Shown piece by piece: positions 1 through 11,140 of a stretch of DNA of 64,000 nucleotides. The stretch comes from Galeruca laticollis (lineage: Eukaryota > Arthropoda > Insecta > Coleoptera > Chrysomelidae). The position numbers and the translations under genes are program-made. The notes beneath the pieces are model-generated. The model did not search any database. It had not been told where the DNA came from and was given only the letters and a program-made list of their open reading frames with translations. The number at the start of each line of letters is the position of its first letter. Position 1 is the stretch's first letter. The DNA is taken from the NCBI GenBank assembly GCA_963921935.1, contig OY998184.1, forward strand, positions 30,719,567-30,783,566, written 5' to 3'.

Positions 1-497
1 CAATTACGTTTTTTTTGGGTTTCTTTCTGCTGTGTAAGCAACTACTTATGTTTTTCTTCGACTTGCACTTTGGATGTATATTTTTTCAACAACGATGTTT
101 AATATTTTCATTATTCGTGACGACATTATGTAATCTAATTTGAAATACTATGTTTTATTTTCAAATTGTTTTAGTAAGTTGTTATGACTAATCGTGCTCT
201 TGCAAATAAAAATGTAGGTCAAACGATCGCACAATTTTGTTTTAACTTTGAATTATGTATTCAAAAGGTGTTTACGGATTTAGTAATACAGAAAATTATT
301 TTAATTTCTTTTTCTCGATAGTCGTACTTATTACATTATTGAAAACAGAGGAATATCCATATGGTTTAGCTTCCATCCCATACTTCCGATAATGTTCAAC
401 CTTAATATTTAACACTTTCTGGTCCTCCAAAAAATGCTCTATACGGAAATTACGATTTATATTTAACAACTACAGGACATCAAAAAATAAAGAAGTT
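1..497 (+). repeat. Left arm of long inverted repeat upstream of an LTR
   Basis: This stretch is repeated in reverse complement at about 8986-9478, and the match continues into the adjoining LTR on both sides. It always lies upstream of the LTR as the LTR reads. It ends in a purine-rich run (AAAAAATAAAGAAG, 482-495) just before the LTR, as a polypurine tract would. I therefore infer it is the 3' internal end of an LTR retrotransposon, although no protein domain is visible. A flanking genomic duplication is the alternative. Confidence 0.5.
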
Positions 498-923
498 TGG
501 TATTATAACCAACCCGTTAATGTGACAGTGACAGTAATAAGTCGGTTAGATATTCTTCTTTCCCCTGATAATTAGTTCTAGGCTAGGTATTCTTTTTTTC
601 TTGTTAAGGAGTTTTAGGTTAGGTATTCTTCTTTCCCTTTTGAGTTCTCATGTGTCAGTTAGGTTGAACAGCAATAGAATGTTCTGGATTGTTCGATCGA
701 TGATTCTGGAGGGTGCGAAATGTTATTCTGGAACATTCTGAAACATTCTGGAAGATTGAACATTATTGTTTAAGGGGGTGCGGCGACAGTTGAGAAGATC
801 AGTTGACAGGAGGGACGGAAGTTGAACGAAATTAGGGGAAATTGTAAACATTCTTGAAAGAATTTTAAATTATATTTCTTGTTGGTGAATAAACTATTTT
901 GAGAAATCCACTATCGTGTTACA
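498..923 (+). repeat. LTR copy A
   Basis: An LTR of about 420 bp related to the copies at 996-1241, 1339-1748 and 8790-8985. It ends GTGTTACA, complementary to the TGTAAC start seen in copy B. Shared internal blocks include GGTTAGGTATTCTTC, TCAGTTAGGTTGAACAGCAA and the GATCGAT / TTCTGGAGGG segment. It is followed by an antisense tRNA-Lys copy where the primer-binding site should be. No coding sequence. Confidence 0.7.
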
Positions 924-995
924 ATTTAACGTGGGGCTCGAATACACAACCCTGAGATTAAGTATTTCATGCTCTACCGACTGAGCTTACCGGGC
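924..995 (-). tRNA. tRNA-Lys(CTT)-like sequence fused to LTR A, decayed
   Basis: The minus strand reads like a whole tRNA-Lys: acceptor 5' strand GCCCGG, an A-box-like GCTCAGTCGGTAGAGC, an anticodon arm with CTT in the loop and flanking CATG / ATCTCAG, and a TTCGAGCCCCAC B-box-like T arm. The last bases of the 3' acceptor strand are missing (GTTAAAT where GTTGGGC is usual), so it is not a functional gene. On the plus strand it directly follows the end of LTR A, so it occupies the primer-binding-site position but covers the whole tRNA rather than about 18 nt. Confidence 0.65.
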
Positions 996-1241
996 TTATA
1001 TATCCATTTTCAATCTTCCAGAATGTTTTAGAATGACATTTCGAACCCTCCAGAATAATCGATCGAACAATCCAGAACATCCTATTGCTGTTCAACCTAA
1101 CTGATATGGGACAACGAAAAAGGAAAGAAGAATACCTTACCGAAAACTACTCAACCGAGAAAGAAGAATCCCTAACCGATAAATAATTAACACTGTCATT
1201 ATAATGTCAATGTCATTGATGTCATTGACGGGTTCGTTACA
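996..1241 (-). repeat. LTR copy C, U3 part only
   Basis: On the minus strand this begins TGTAACGAACCCG at 1241 and runs through the blocks shared with LTR B to a TATATAA box at about 997-1004, where it is cut and joined to the tRNA-Lys-like sequence. Only the promoter half of the LTR is present. Confidence 0.65.
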
Positions 1242-1249
1242 CTGGAGAG

Positions 1250-1336
1250 GTCAGGTTGGCCAAGCGCTCTGAGGCTCCAGATTTAATCTCTGGTTCCCCA
1301 GAGGGAGCGTGGATCCGTGCCCAACACCTGACACCA
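1250..1336 (+). tRNA. tRNA-Leu(TAA)-like sequence with 3' CCA, at the primer site of LTR B
   Basis: A near-complete leucine tRNA shape. The 7-bp acceptor stem is perfect (GTCAGGT 1250-1256 with ACCTGAC 1326-1332), followed by discriminator A and CCA at 1334-1336. TTGGCCAAGCG resembles the A box. The anticodon stem CCAGA/TCTGG encloses loop TTTAATC (anticodon TAA), and there is a long variable arm. The T arm has mismatches (GTGGA against CCAAC), so it is probably not functional. Animal nuclear tRNA genes do not encode CCA, so its presence suggests a copy from mature tRNA. LTR B starts two bases further on, the normal spacing of a primer-binding site. Confidence 0.7.
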
Positions 1337-1338
1337 AT

Positions 1339-1748
1339 TGTAACACGATAGTGGATTTCTCGAAATGGATTATTAACAAACAAAGAATATAATTTACAAT
1401 TCTCTCAAGAACGTTTACCATTTCTGGCCAAATCGTTCAACTTTACTTCCGTCACTCCTGTCAACTCCCCTACTCAACAATGGTACCTCCTTATATACTC
1501 ATTTTCAATCTTCCAGAATGTTAGAGAATGAAATTTTGGACCCTCCAGAAGCATCGATCGAAGAACCCAGAACATTATATTGCTGTTCAACCTAACTGAC
1601 ATAGGAAAAGTCAAATGGGAAAGAAGAATACCTAACCTAAAACTATTTAACAGGGAAAGAATAATACCTAATCTAAAACTAACTAACAGGGGAAAGGAGA
1701 ATATGTAGCTAACTTAACAATGTCTCTGTCACTAACGGGTTTGTTACA
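1339..1748 (-). repeat. LTR copy B, complete
   Basis: A complete LTR with inverted termini: TGTAAC at one end and GTTACA at the other. Read on the minus strand it has a TATATAAGG box near 1490-1500 and ends ATCGTGTTACA, then AT, then TGGTGTCAGG, a primer-binding site complementary to the 3' end of a tRNA-Leu. It abuts the pogo-like transposase remnant at 1749. Confidence 0.75.
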
Positions 1749-2409
1749 ATATTGTTGTTACCAAATAAAGCTTTCATGAAAGTTGCCACTACGGAAAAAG
1801 CAGTTTCATGATTTCGAACATGCGGAATCTTTCCACTAGAACCGGATAAATTTATTGAAAATTACTTTGCTACAGCAAATCAAGTGAGTGAGTTTACATT
1901 TGAGGAAGTTTCTTCAGCAACCAAAACTAGTAGATCAGTTGGGTCCGATATGACATCATCATCAATACAAGGTGATGAACCATCCACATCTATTTCTTGG
2001 ATATGGCTTCAATCTTAAAACAAAAATGCAGAAGCAGTCAACAAGAGTATCTCGACAAAAACAGTACTCATTCATTTTGACAAAGACACCAATCTTAGAG
2101 AAATTGGAAGAAGCTGAAGCAAAGCCAAAATTAAGAGAAGACAAACTAAAGAAAAGAGAAAATGAAATTTTTTTAAGTGTAAGACAGTCGTAGATGTTCC
2201 AGTAACGATTCACTAGAGAGAGAAAAGCCATAGGGAAACAGAAATTGGAACGAACCTATACCTGATTCAACTGATTCTGACGGTGATGATATAGTTTAAG
2301 ATGTCTGCGATTATGGTGAATTAGATGGTGATGACGTTATCAAATCATCAGCATCTCTAGAAAAACATACAAAACCTAACCAATTGTGTGGAACTTGTGG
2401 ACAATGTGG

Positions 2410-4000
2410 CAGGGGCGAATCCTTGATTTATGTAAGGGGGGGCAACCTATCGAGGGGTCTGGAATACCCCTATAGAAGGGGGGTCCGGGACACCCCACTG
2501 AAATTTTTTTAGAAAAATAGTCAGAATTATGCGTTTAAGGCCTATATTTTTATATGTATTTCTCATGTAATTACCATTATAATCTACATCCGAACAAAAC
2601 AACTGTTTGTAATAAATCAAACAAACAAAGATTAGAATACATTCGGTTTATTTATCAATATTTACAACATGTTTGAACATAATTTTCTTTTGTGTTTCCT
2701 TATGTACACGTCCAACACTTCTTCAGCCTTCATAACATTAGAAATGTCCTGATGAACGTAAAGTAAGGCAAGACCATTAAGTCTATCTTCGGTGACAGTA
2801 CTGCGCAAGTATGTTTTGAGACGACGCAATGTTGAAAAAGATCGCTCTGCCGTTGTGGTTTTCACTGGAAGAGTGCACAAAAGCTGCAATAGAACTTTTA
2901 TGTTTGGGAGTGAGTCAACAAACAGCCGGATGACTAGGCATCTTTTTATCAGGGTTTGACTTCCACATGTTTTTCCAAACATGTAGTTCACCTTTTAATG
3001 CCGAATAACATGGTTGATCGTCTTTGTATTTAACAGCACCTTCAAGAATATCCCTTATACATTCATCATTTGGTTTTGATGATAACAGATGTTGCAGCTT
3101 ACCCACACATTCCATTTCTGTTTTAGGAAACCTCGTGTCTCTGTCTGTATGTTAGATCGGATTGAAGAGTTTGTATTGTTGTTTCAACAAGTTCCGCAGC
3201 ACTCAATACGTCCATGTACTCTGCTTGAAGTTTGCGAGCTAGTGGTAACGTTGTTCCAAAAACCTTAGCTAACACTACTACACTAATCAAGAATTCGGAT
3301 GAAAGGATAGATTGCAAGAACGCATATGCGTTTCTTCCTTCACCTCCTGGTGAATTAGCAATAGCTTCTAGAATAGTGGGGAGTGCAGGAAGAAGCTCCA
3401 TAAATGCCAATACGGCTTCGTGTCTCTCTATCCACCTCGTCTCACATAGCTTTTTCAAACCATGTTTTCCAGATTGAAAATTGTGATTTTCCCGCATTTC
3501 GTCTTCCAAGCTTTTAAATCTTGCGGCAGAATCACGAAAAAAGCTTGCCAACGCAGAAATAACCCCTATAGTATTCCTAATGCTAGCTACAGAAAAGGCT
3601 TTGCTAATAGCTAGGTTTAGCCAATTACTAAACTAAGAAAAAGGTGGGTGTCCGGGCAGCGTGTTCTACTTCACAGTGCTCTGGCGACTGGTGGAGGAGC
3701 GGAGACTCGGCCCCTGGCGGAGATATTCAAAAGCTGTAACTCCATAACCACGCGGCCGTATACACGTACGCCATATACCGATGGCCTAGGACGCTGGCAC
3801 GGTGTCGGCGTCCATGAAACGGCTCTTTACACGTTCTATTTTATGTTAAAAATGTCCTTAGTTATTGTGAAATGAAACCAGTATAGCTATTCAAGTATTT
3901 GAAAGACTACTATGAATTGAAACTTCAAATTCTCTAAAACGTATTAAAATATTTCTATTATATCTAGTGTATTTGTGCCACACCCCCAGATGCGCGCCTG
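2410..4000. mobile_element. hAT element, internally deleted, with 8-bp target duplication
   Basis: The left end is CAGGGGCGAATCC (2410). The right end read inward is CAGGCGCGCATCT (4000). The imperfect inverted termini are flanked by an exact 8-bp direct repeat CAATGTGG at 2402-2409 and 4001-4008, the size expected for hAT. The element is 1591 bp. It holds the C-terminal part of a hAT transposase on the minus strand and a GC-richer segment (3640-3830) of unknown role. An autonomous hAT would usually be longer. Confidence 0.85.
2662..3551 (-). pseudogene. hAT transposase, C-terminal part, frameshifted
   Basis: Three overlapping minus-strand frames (about 142, 66 and 109 residues) together give the C-terminal half of a hAT transposase of the ZMYM1/TTF-type group. 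KKLCETRWIERHEAV lies in the first frame. The last frame has the dimerisation domain TTAERSFSTLRRLKTYLRST followed by RLNGLALLYVH. The frames are joined by frameshifts near 3115 and 2990. The N-terminal zinc finger and most of the catalytic domain are missing, so no active enzyme is expected. Confidence 0.8.
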
Positions 4001-4130
4001 CAATGTGGAAAGAGTGAAGAGTTATAGTATCGGTGTGATATGTGTTCAACACAGAACCACGCCGACTGCACAGGCGCTGATAATCCCAAGGACTATAAAT
4101 GTTACTGTTTTTGTAATCAGGTTTTTTAAC

Positions 4131-5337
4131 TAGTTATTGCAACAACTGTAATAAATATTTTGTTAAACGAATAAAGATGAATTATTCCAACAATTTTTTC
4201 ACTGCGCACCATTTCCCAATCAAAGCGCACCATTACCCCGTGGCGTGGGGAATGTTGGAGAAATGGATGTTTAGACTTTACTTGAAATTGTAATTTTGTT
4301 TTTGAATTATTTAAAATTATTTGTTTTCATGCTTTTAGTACAATAGTTACTGCTTGCACTAGTGTAAATAAATTGATATTAACTATAACATTCTCCCGAC
4401 AAGAAATAATCCCGACGACCTCTATGAAATATGGCCACATTTCGTACATTTTTCTCTTAGGGAAAAGTGGAAATTGCAAACGAAGGGCGTATTTATTTTG
4501 CATACATGTCGATGATTATTGATGTCTCCCTGATATTTTGAGTTTGACTTTTGAACTGTTAGCAAGTGAAAGAGCGAATTGGAAATATTATTTAATTTTC
4601 TATAATTGTGAGTCTGATATGCAGAAAATTAAAAACTTTTTATCAACTAAAGAGCATAAAATGGTAAACAACGGTCTTGAAGTACTAGTATATTTTTAAA
4701 ATTGTAGTAACATTACCATAAACATTGTAAAAAGCCGATCGCCTGTTACGATTTCTATCGGACTATGGTATTTAAATTTAGTCGTACTAATATTTCTAAA
4801 TTGAAAAAATAGTTTCTCTTCCAAATTTCGTGTATTCAAACGATATCGTACATTGGAAAAGTCTCTTCCTATCAGTAAAATTTATAAGTTAGTACCTTCC
4901 GTCGTTGTAGTTTCACATATTTGCTGGTGAGTTAGATTTTTTGAATATTTTTTCTCCGTGTTTATTCTGTTTCATTTCAAATTATAATATGGGCTGGCGT
5001 TTGATGAATTTTGTATGTTTAATTCTTTTTTCTTGTAAAAAAGAAACATTTTATATTCTTTTTGAAGTAAATTTTTAATAATTTCTTCTCATTCTTTTTT
5101 TTAGCTTCATAATTCCGCATTTTCTGTTTATTCAGGGAACGAAGCGAATATGATAGAACAGACTTCTGTTAGTTTTATTTTAAAAACTACATTCAATTTT
5201 TTATGTGTTGAAGCATAAGCTTCCTATCTGTTCTATCTATTCCTTCCTTCCCAGAATTTTTCCTCTTTTTTTCTTTCCTTTGCTCTGCAGCCCCTGGGTA
5301 GGCCCTATGAAAAAACCACCCATAGAACAACACAAAA
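4131..5337. other. AT-rich stretch without a recognisable gene
   Basis: No protein family was recognised. A near-duplicated phrase GCGCACCATT occurs at 4204-4240, next to GTGGCGTGGGGAATG. The rest is low-complexity AT-rich sequence. It may include the 3' end of the pogo element, but I could not place its terminal repeat. Confidence 0.4.
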
Positions 5338-5349
5338 CCGGCCGGGATG

Positions 5350-5743
5350 CATATTTCAAAACTGCACATTGATACGAAACCAGTAGCCAAATGCGGCGCT
5401 GCTATTTGCTGGATTTCCACCGTCATTTCCTATGCGACTGCGACCGTTTGTATTCGAATACGATACATAAATTGGTTTTATGCTGTCGCTGCCATTATGG
5501 AATGACAGTAAATTACTAAATTATGTAATAATTCAGATTTAAGTAAAATTTCTATCAATATTTTTATGCAAGGTGATCCCATGGTATTAGTACCTAATTG
5601 AAGAAAATTGACATCCCTAAGTTGTGAACAACAGCAAGGAACATTTTAAGTTCGAGTTTAAAAGACGGTAACTACACAATCCAGCCAATGGCAGCGCAGC
5701 ATTTAACTACTGGTTTCGTATCAATGTGCAGTTTTGAAATATG
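5350..5743. repeat. Inverted repeat, ~65-bp arms, ~265-bp spacer
   Basis: The left arm (5350-5415, core CATATTTCAAAACTGCACAT) recurs in reverse complement at about 5681-5743 (ATGTGCAGTTTTGAAATATG). The arms differ at a few positions. A 77-residue reading through the left arm on the minus strand has no family resemblance and I do not call it a gene. This could be a MITE-like remnant, but no target duplication was found. Confidence 0.6.
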
Positions 5744-5759
5744 CGGCCGGGATGGATTC

Positions 5760-6999
5760 AGGACCCCATCTCTATCGACTAGGACCAAGCTGAGAGCTGA
5801 ATAATTCCAGAACCTTACCAAGATAAGTCCTTTGTCTTATATTCAATTCATGGAAATCTAGAATTGGAGATTTTTATTGTATAACGGCGTTCGTATTAGT
5901 CTTGTATTTTGGATATGCAGTTAATGTGAATTATCTATTGAGTTAAAAATAAATATAATTTGCTGAACATTTGATATTTGATTTTCAGCAATTTATATTA
6001 ACTTGGACCACCGCGTTAAAATATTTTTAGTATTTCGTTTTGGTAAGTTGAAGTAAATATAAGGTTTTCCAGCTTTTAACGTTTTTAGTTTTTTTGTTAA
6101 ATTTAAATAACGCTTAAAAAGCTGGTGGCGTCAAATTTAATATCGATTGTTCACCCCATCCCAGTGATTGCTATAATAAATACATTAACTGGAGTCGAAT
6201 ACCAGAACCTGAGGAAGAGTCTCAAGCTGGGGGAGAACATATGTTACAACTTTAGTTATTAAAATAAATACTAACTCTGCTTTTTGTAGTCCTCGGAAAA
6301 ATATCGTGTATAACATGTATTAAAAATTCAATTTCACACTCAATTCTGCAAACTTGTGTGAAATCTTCAATTTTCAACACTTGTTATAAAATATACCATG
6401 TTTAAGTGTGCACCATTCTCCCACTTTCCCTTATACATATCACAAATCACACTTTTTGTTCAGAGAAAATGGAAGACTATGGCGATGAATACAAATATTC
6501 TATACGATAAATAGTTACTTAAAATTAATATCTAAAATATTTTTTTTGTTAATATACTTTATTTTCAAATCAAAATATCAGTGCATATTTTTGTATTGAG
6601 TAATCGCTTTATTCGAGGTTTTACATGACAATCAAAATTACGTCGCAAATTTATGGAAAAAAATTAGGGATATTTCCGGCGATAGAAGTTGTAGTGAAAT
6701 ATTGGAAAAATTAGACGTAACATTAGCGCAACTTAAAAAGAAATGCATAATATATAGTATAAAATATATCGTCACGGGATCTTGTAAATACCTGACGCGT
6801 TAGTCCGGAAGGTTTGATATTAACGAAATAACTTCGGGTGGCTAAAGCGTCGGGTATTTACGAATATGCATCCGAGGATATTGAGAGCCAGAGAGGGACA
6901 TGAATTTGAGCCTGGTGGAAGTAGTCCAAGGTTTGTCTGGTTATATGGGGGCGAGAGTTATATTACTGAGAAGTTGAATTTTGTAGTGTCCTAACTCCA
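5760..6999. other. Stretch without a recognisable gene
   Basis: AT-rich. Between 6790 and 6890 there is a slightly GC-richer block (ACGCGTTAGTCCGG and GCGTCGGGTATTTACG). A related phrase (GCGTCGGG, CTATTTACGAGTACG) occurs at 9538-9600. Nothing else is supported. Confidence 0.35.
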
Positions 7000-7540
7000 A
7001 CAGTGCGATTCACATGTCGCTAAACAAAAAATTGAGGGTTACGACGTTCGCCGCTCTTCTTCTCACCCTCGCTCGACCATAATGCATCTCTAGGCAGAAT
7101 AGGAGCACCACGGAAGTCGATTTTCTTCGATGTTGCAGAGTTAAAGGTAACACTAACTGAGGTCGGTATGAAGAAAGTACAAACCTTTCTAACCCCTATA
7201 AACCCCTCGCATTTCAAAGGACCCTTCCATAATCTGCAAACCACTCAGTTGCTATTGCTCTTGTCGATGAGAAACGATCTCTTAGGGCTACTAACCTTAG
7301 GCGATGATATTGGCCCTTTGTTGTCCCGCTTACTCATCCTGTGCATATGGTTCTTTGTGTTCGGCCCACTAATTGCCATGCCTGATAAAATATGACAACA
7401 GTATCCAGACTCCTATTTATTCTACCTGCAATTTTCCGGAAAGATAGGCCAGCTTCCTGAAGGTCAACAACTCGACATCTCTCGAACTCAGTTAGCTGCC
7501 GATAATTTTCATTTACTCGCAATCTGGGCATAATAAACAC
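7000..7540 (-). pseudogene. Tc3-like (Tc1/mariner) transposase remnant
   Basis: The start at 7540 gives MPRLRVNENYRQLTEFERCR followed by DLQEAGLSFRKIAGRINRSL, the paired-type helix-turn-helix N-terminus of Tc3-like transposases, ending in GRTQR. Downstream on the same strand, in broken frames, ALRDRFSS..AI, EWFADYGRV, LPLTLQHRRK and RARVRRR / ERRNPQFFV match the usual order of the family up to the DDE region. Internal deletions and stops remove the catalytic triad. This is a dead copy. Confidence 0.75.
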
Positions 7541-8785
7541 TTGCGAATTATTGTAATGTTACGTTTAAAACCACTGAACTCGAATAAATTCTGATATCGG
7601 AATGGCCAGTCCAGAACTTACAGCAAAAAAATAATTGAATTAAAACAGGAATTTAACTGACAGCGCTTAAATTCTAATCTTGTATTAATATTTTTGTGAC
7701 AAACATGTACGTGAAATATTTTTGAAATAAAATAATATTTACTTATTGTTCGAATTTCTATGTCACTATGTATATTTATATAATTTTGCACTCGAATGAA
7801 AGAATAAGTAGATATCTACCCGTGTCAACAGCTAATATTTAATTTATTTTAATCTGCATATGTGAGAGTGAGATAACAACATCGACATTGACAAAATTTG
7901 TTATATTATTCGATAAGTTTTTTTTGGAATATATGTTTGTTTCCGCGAAGTCTTGATGAATAAATATAGTTTTCTGCAATTCGAAGTATCAAGGTATTAA
8001 TAGATTCCTTTCTATGCAGATTTTTAGAACATCAGCATTATATTTGTCTGTTCACGTTGTATATACGCCATCATGTTTTGGAGTGTATTGAACAGAATCA
8101 ACGATAATATTACCCTATGATTTCAGGGACATTTCTAATTCGTATGCAAATTTTGTTATCATTTTCGGCAAATACAGTTTTTAACGATCGATTTGGAAAT
8201 GCAACTATGATAGGTTCATATTTTCCAAATATTCAGTTAATAGAAATTATAGTAATTAATTGAATACAAAGTTCAATAATCACAACATGTCGCAATTAAA
8301 TTAAAACAGTTTAATAAAGTGCCAGAACAGCAATGGTAAAACGTTATATAGTTATACAGGTAATAAAATACTCATAATTTCATGCTTATTGATATGAAGT
8401 TTTTTCCCAAATTTATTAGAATTTACTGTGTCCGATTGAGAATGCGAAATAAGAATAACTACATATTCTACAAGTGAAATTGGCATAATAAACTGAGCAT
8501 GCTTGAAAAATAATTACTAAAGGTGAAATTGTTTTTCATTTTTCAATCTAATAGAATATCGGCGAATATCTACTGAAGGAAATTATTAAAATGCTACTAA
8601 AAAGTGTAATTCCAATCTTATTTTAATAAAGTTAAACCTAGCTCGTAATCAAACATAATTTGTATACGGTTGGTCAATTTTAAAACGTACTACCCTCTGT
8701 ATTTCAACGCCTATAGAAAATTCAAAAATATACAGTCATGTCACACATATTTTAAAGGCAGGCTGTTTGTATGCTGGTTTTAAAC
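7541..8785. other. AT-rich stretch without a recognisable gene
   Basis: No coding, RNA or repeat feature could be supported. A TACCCTCTGTATTTC phrase near 8690 resembles mariner-type ends but has no partner. Confidence 0.35.
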
Positions 8786-8789
8786 CCTG

Positions 8790-9478
8790 ATATTTCGAAC
8801 CCTCCAGAATCATCGATCGAACAATTCAGAACATTTTATTGCTGTCCAACCTAACTGACACATGAGATCTCAAAAGGGAGAGAAGAATACCTAACCTAAA
8901 ACCAATTATCAGGGGAAACAAGAATATCTAACTGACCTAACACTGTCATTACAATGTCACTGTCATTAACTGGTTAGTTCCAATATCATACTCCTTTATT
9001 TTTTGATGTCCTGTAGTTGTTAAATATAAATCGTATTCTCTGTATAGAGCATTTTTTAAAGGACCAGGAAATGTTGTGTAAAAGTTGCATATGATCGGAA
9101 GTGTGGGGTGGAAGCGAAAACATATGGATATTCCTTTGTTTTCAATAATGTAATAAGAACGACTATGGAGAAAAAGGAAAGAAAATAATTTTCTGTATTA
9201 CTAAATCCGTAAACACCCTGTGAATACATAATTCAAAGTTAAAACAAAATCATGCGATCGTTTGACCTACATTTTTATTTGCAAGAGCACGATTACTGAA
9301 ATAATTTGAAAATAAAACATAGTATTTAAAAGTAGATTACATAATGTCGTCACGAATAATGAAAATATTAAACATCGTTGTTGATAAAATATACATCCAA
9401 AGTGCAAGTCGAAGAAAAACATAATATACGTAATTGCTTACACAGCAAAAAGAAACCGAAAAAAACGTAATTGGTAAA
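8790..9478 (-). repeat. LTR copy D fragment plus its upstream flank, right arm of the long inverted repeat
   Basis: The reverse complement of about 1-722. 8790-8985 is an LTR fragment (blocks TTCTGGAGGGTTCGAAATA and the TCAGTTAGGTTGGACAGCAA segment read on the minus strand). 8986-9478 is the copy of 1-497. Short minus-strand readings here (9337-9571) start inside repeat sequence and have no family resemblance. Confidence 0.7.
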
Positions 9479-10871
9479 TTCATAGAAAAAGGAAACGTGT
9501 TCGGTCCGAGAGACAGACGTGAATGATTCACGAACGGCGTCGGGTCGTTTTGACCCTGATCGTAGGGGCAAGATAGCGTCCCCTATTTACGAGTACGTTT
9601 GTCAGTACGTGTAAAGTAATTAATTTATTTAATTTTTTGAGTGTATTGTTCTGGCACTTACATTCCTTGCGTCGCTAATCTGAGTGGTCAGGGTGATATT
9701 TAGCTATCATCAGCAGCAAAAGGTTGCCCCATTCAGAGAAGACTCTGGGAAAGGTTCCAGAGAGTGTTTCATCCCACACTTAAGAATGCGAGTGCCGGTA
9801 GATCCCATACCTGATATCCATTGGGCTCTCATACACCGAGATCCAGTAAAAGCGGTTATCCTGTAAGTTTTTGAATTCCTTTTTATATAATAACGGGATA
9901 ACATTATTTTGCTGTTTAACTTGAAGATTAATTAAACATAGTCGTACTACACACGCTGACTTCTGACCTCCAAGAGGTGAGAACGCGGCATAGTAAATTT
10001 TGGGAAAACCTTTTAACCTAGATCATTCTTTCGTTTGGACCTAGTAAAAATTAGAATTTCACGCAGAAGTAATTGTTGATGGTTTTATTTTGACTAGGAA
10101 ACAGGTTTTTCCATTCTTACGTTACATTTTAGATAAATTAAGAAAGAATTGTATTTTGAATATCTTGGGCACTCCAGATACATTATATCGGGTGCCTTGT
10201 CAAGTGACCCTACCATATTTCATGCGTTTTGTGATCATATGTCAATTTCAGCCGGGATGTCGCTAGGCAGCAAAAATTGTATTTTCTCGAGTAATATAAA
10301 GTTGAATTTTGATGACGCCAGCGTCATCGCCGACTTCATTTCAAATAATTTTTATGTCGACCTAGGCTAACACAACGAATATTTTAATAGGTGCCTAATC
10401 AATATATAAGTACAGGGTTCATTGAAAAATTTGTTCCACAAAATTACAGTTTGCATGTAAGCAGCTTTATGAGATAGGGGTAGGAATAATTGCCGCCATT
10501 TTCATACCGGTAAGGGTTATATAATTTTTGTTATTTGTTGGCAATATAGAAGTGTATTGTTTTTAGCGAATCCCTTCCATTCCCTCCCGCACCCAGTTTT
10601 ATTCCTTTAGGTACCTCTGCTGACGTCACAGGAGGAACGATTCGTCGAACAAATCCGGTTCCGGCAGATAATTTAAGCTGAGGCAAATCCACGAAACCTT
10701 TGCTGTACGAGCCCGCAACGCCTCACTCATCCTTCTGCTGGAAGACGAATTTACTCAATCTCCCTTGTGCCTGAAGGCACTGGTGACAGCGCTGCCTAAA
10801 AAGGGAGATATAGAATAAATACTGGGAAAACCCGGTATTTATTAGTGTTGTGACAGCAGCACCTGTTCATA
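9479..10871. other. Unassigned stretch with small open frames
   Basis: Two small plus-strand frames were considered. 9684-9866 reads HLRMRVPVDPIPDIHWALIH, and 10149-10370 is a 73-residue frame rich in Ser/Asp. Neither matches a family I recognise. 10560-10800 is GC-richer, with phrases such as CTGACGTCACAGGAGGAACG. It may be a remnant of an LTR element, but I cannot support a call. Confidence 0.3.
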
Positions 10872-11140
10872 ACACTTGTGACAGCAGTTGTAGAACCATA
10901 CCCCATGCGTGATGATTTGTACAACCCCGCCCAGGGAGGATGACAGCCGTTGTCGAATCGTACCCCATGCGTGGTGATTTGTACAACCCCGCCCAGGGAG
11001 GATGACAGCCGTTGTCGAACCGTACCCCATGCGTGGTGATTTGTACAACCCCACCTAGGGAGGGTACAAGCGGTTGTCAAATCGTACCCCAGGCTTGGCT
11101 ATCTGTACAACCCCACCCCAGGAAGGGTGACAGCGGATGT
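10872..11140. repeat. 62-bp tandem repeat, about four copies
   Basis: The unit contains GACAGCCGTTGTCGAA, then CGTACCCCATGCGTGGTGAT and TTGTACAACCCCGCCCAGGG. The CCCCATGC anchor falls at 10901, 10963 and 11025, and the related CCCCAGGC at 11087, an exact 62-bp period. A fifth, degenerate unit follows about 66 bp later. 62 is not a multiple of three, so open frames across it shift between copies and I treat them as spurious. Confidence 0.85.

Larger units (their letters stand above)
1752..4130 (+). pseudogene. pogo/Tigger-type transposase C-terminal remnant, split by a hAT insertion
   Basis: From about 1765 the plus strand reads FRTCGIFPLEPDKF, typical of the region after the DDE domain of pogo/Tigger transposases (usual form GFR..GI.P...). 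After stops and frame changes, a cysteine cluster LCGTCGQCG reads up to 2409. The hAT element at 2410-4000 interrupts it. Past the target duplication the same frame resumes with KSEEL, a TAG stop, then YRCDMCSTQNHADC and a KCYCFC end, a zinc-ribbon-like tail. Reading straight across the insertion site keeps the frame, so the hAT entered an existing pogo copy. The N-terminal DNA-binding part and the catalytic residues are absent. Confidence 0.65.

Noticed and set aside
3702..3715. CTCGGCCCCTG as the right terminus of the hAT element
   Set aside because: It resembles the left end, but the flanks do not match. The terminus at 4000 gives an exact 8-bp duplication instead.
10796..11080. A 94-residue minus-strand frame with repeated Trp/Gly/His phrases over the tandem array
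   Set aside because: It is produced by the 62-bp repeat, whose period is not a multiple of three, so successive units are read in different frames. Nothing suggests selection on protein.
10879..11140. CRISPR-like array
   Set aside because: The repeats are contiguous with no unique spacers, and the genome is eukaryotic.
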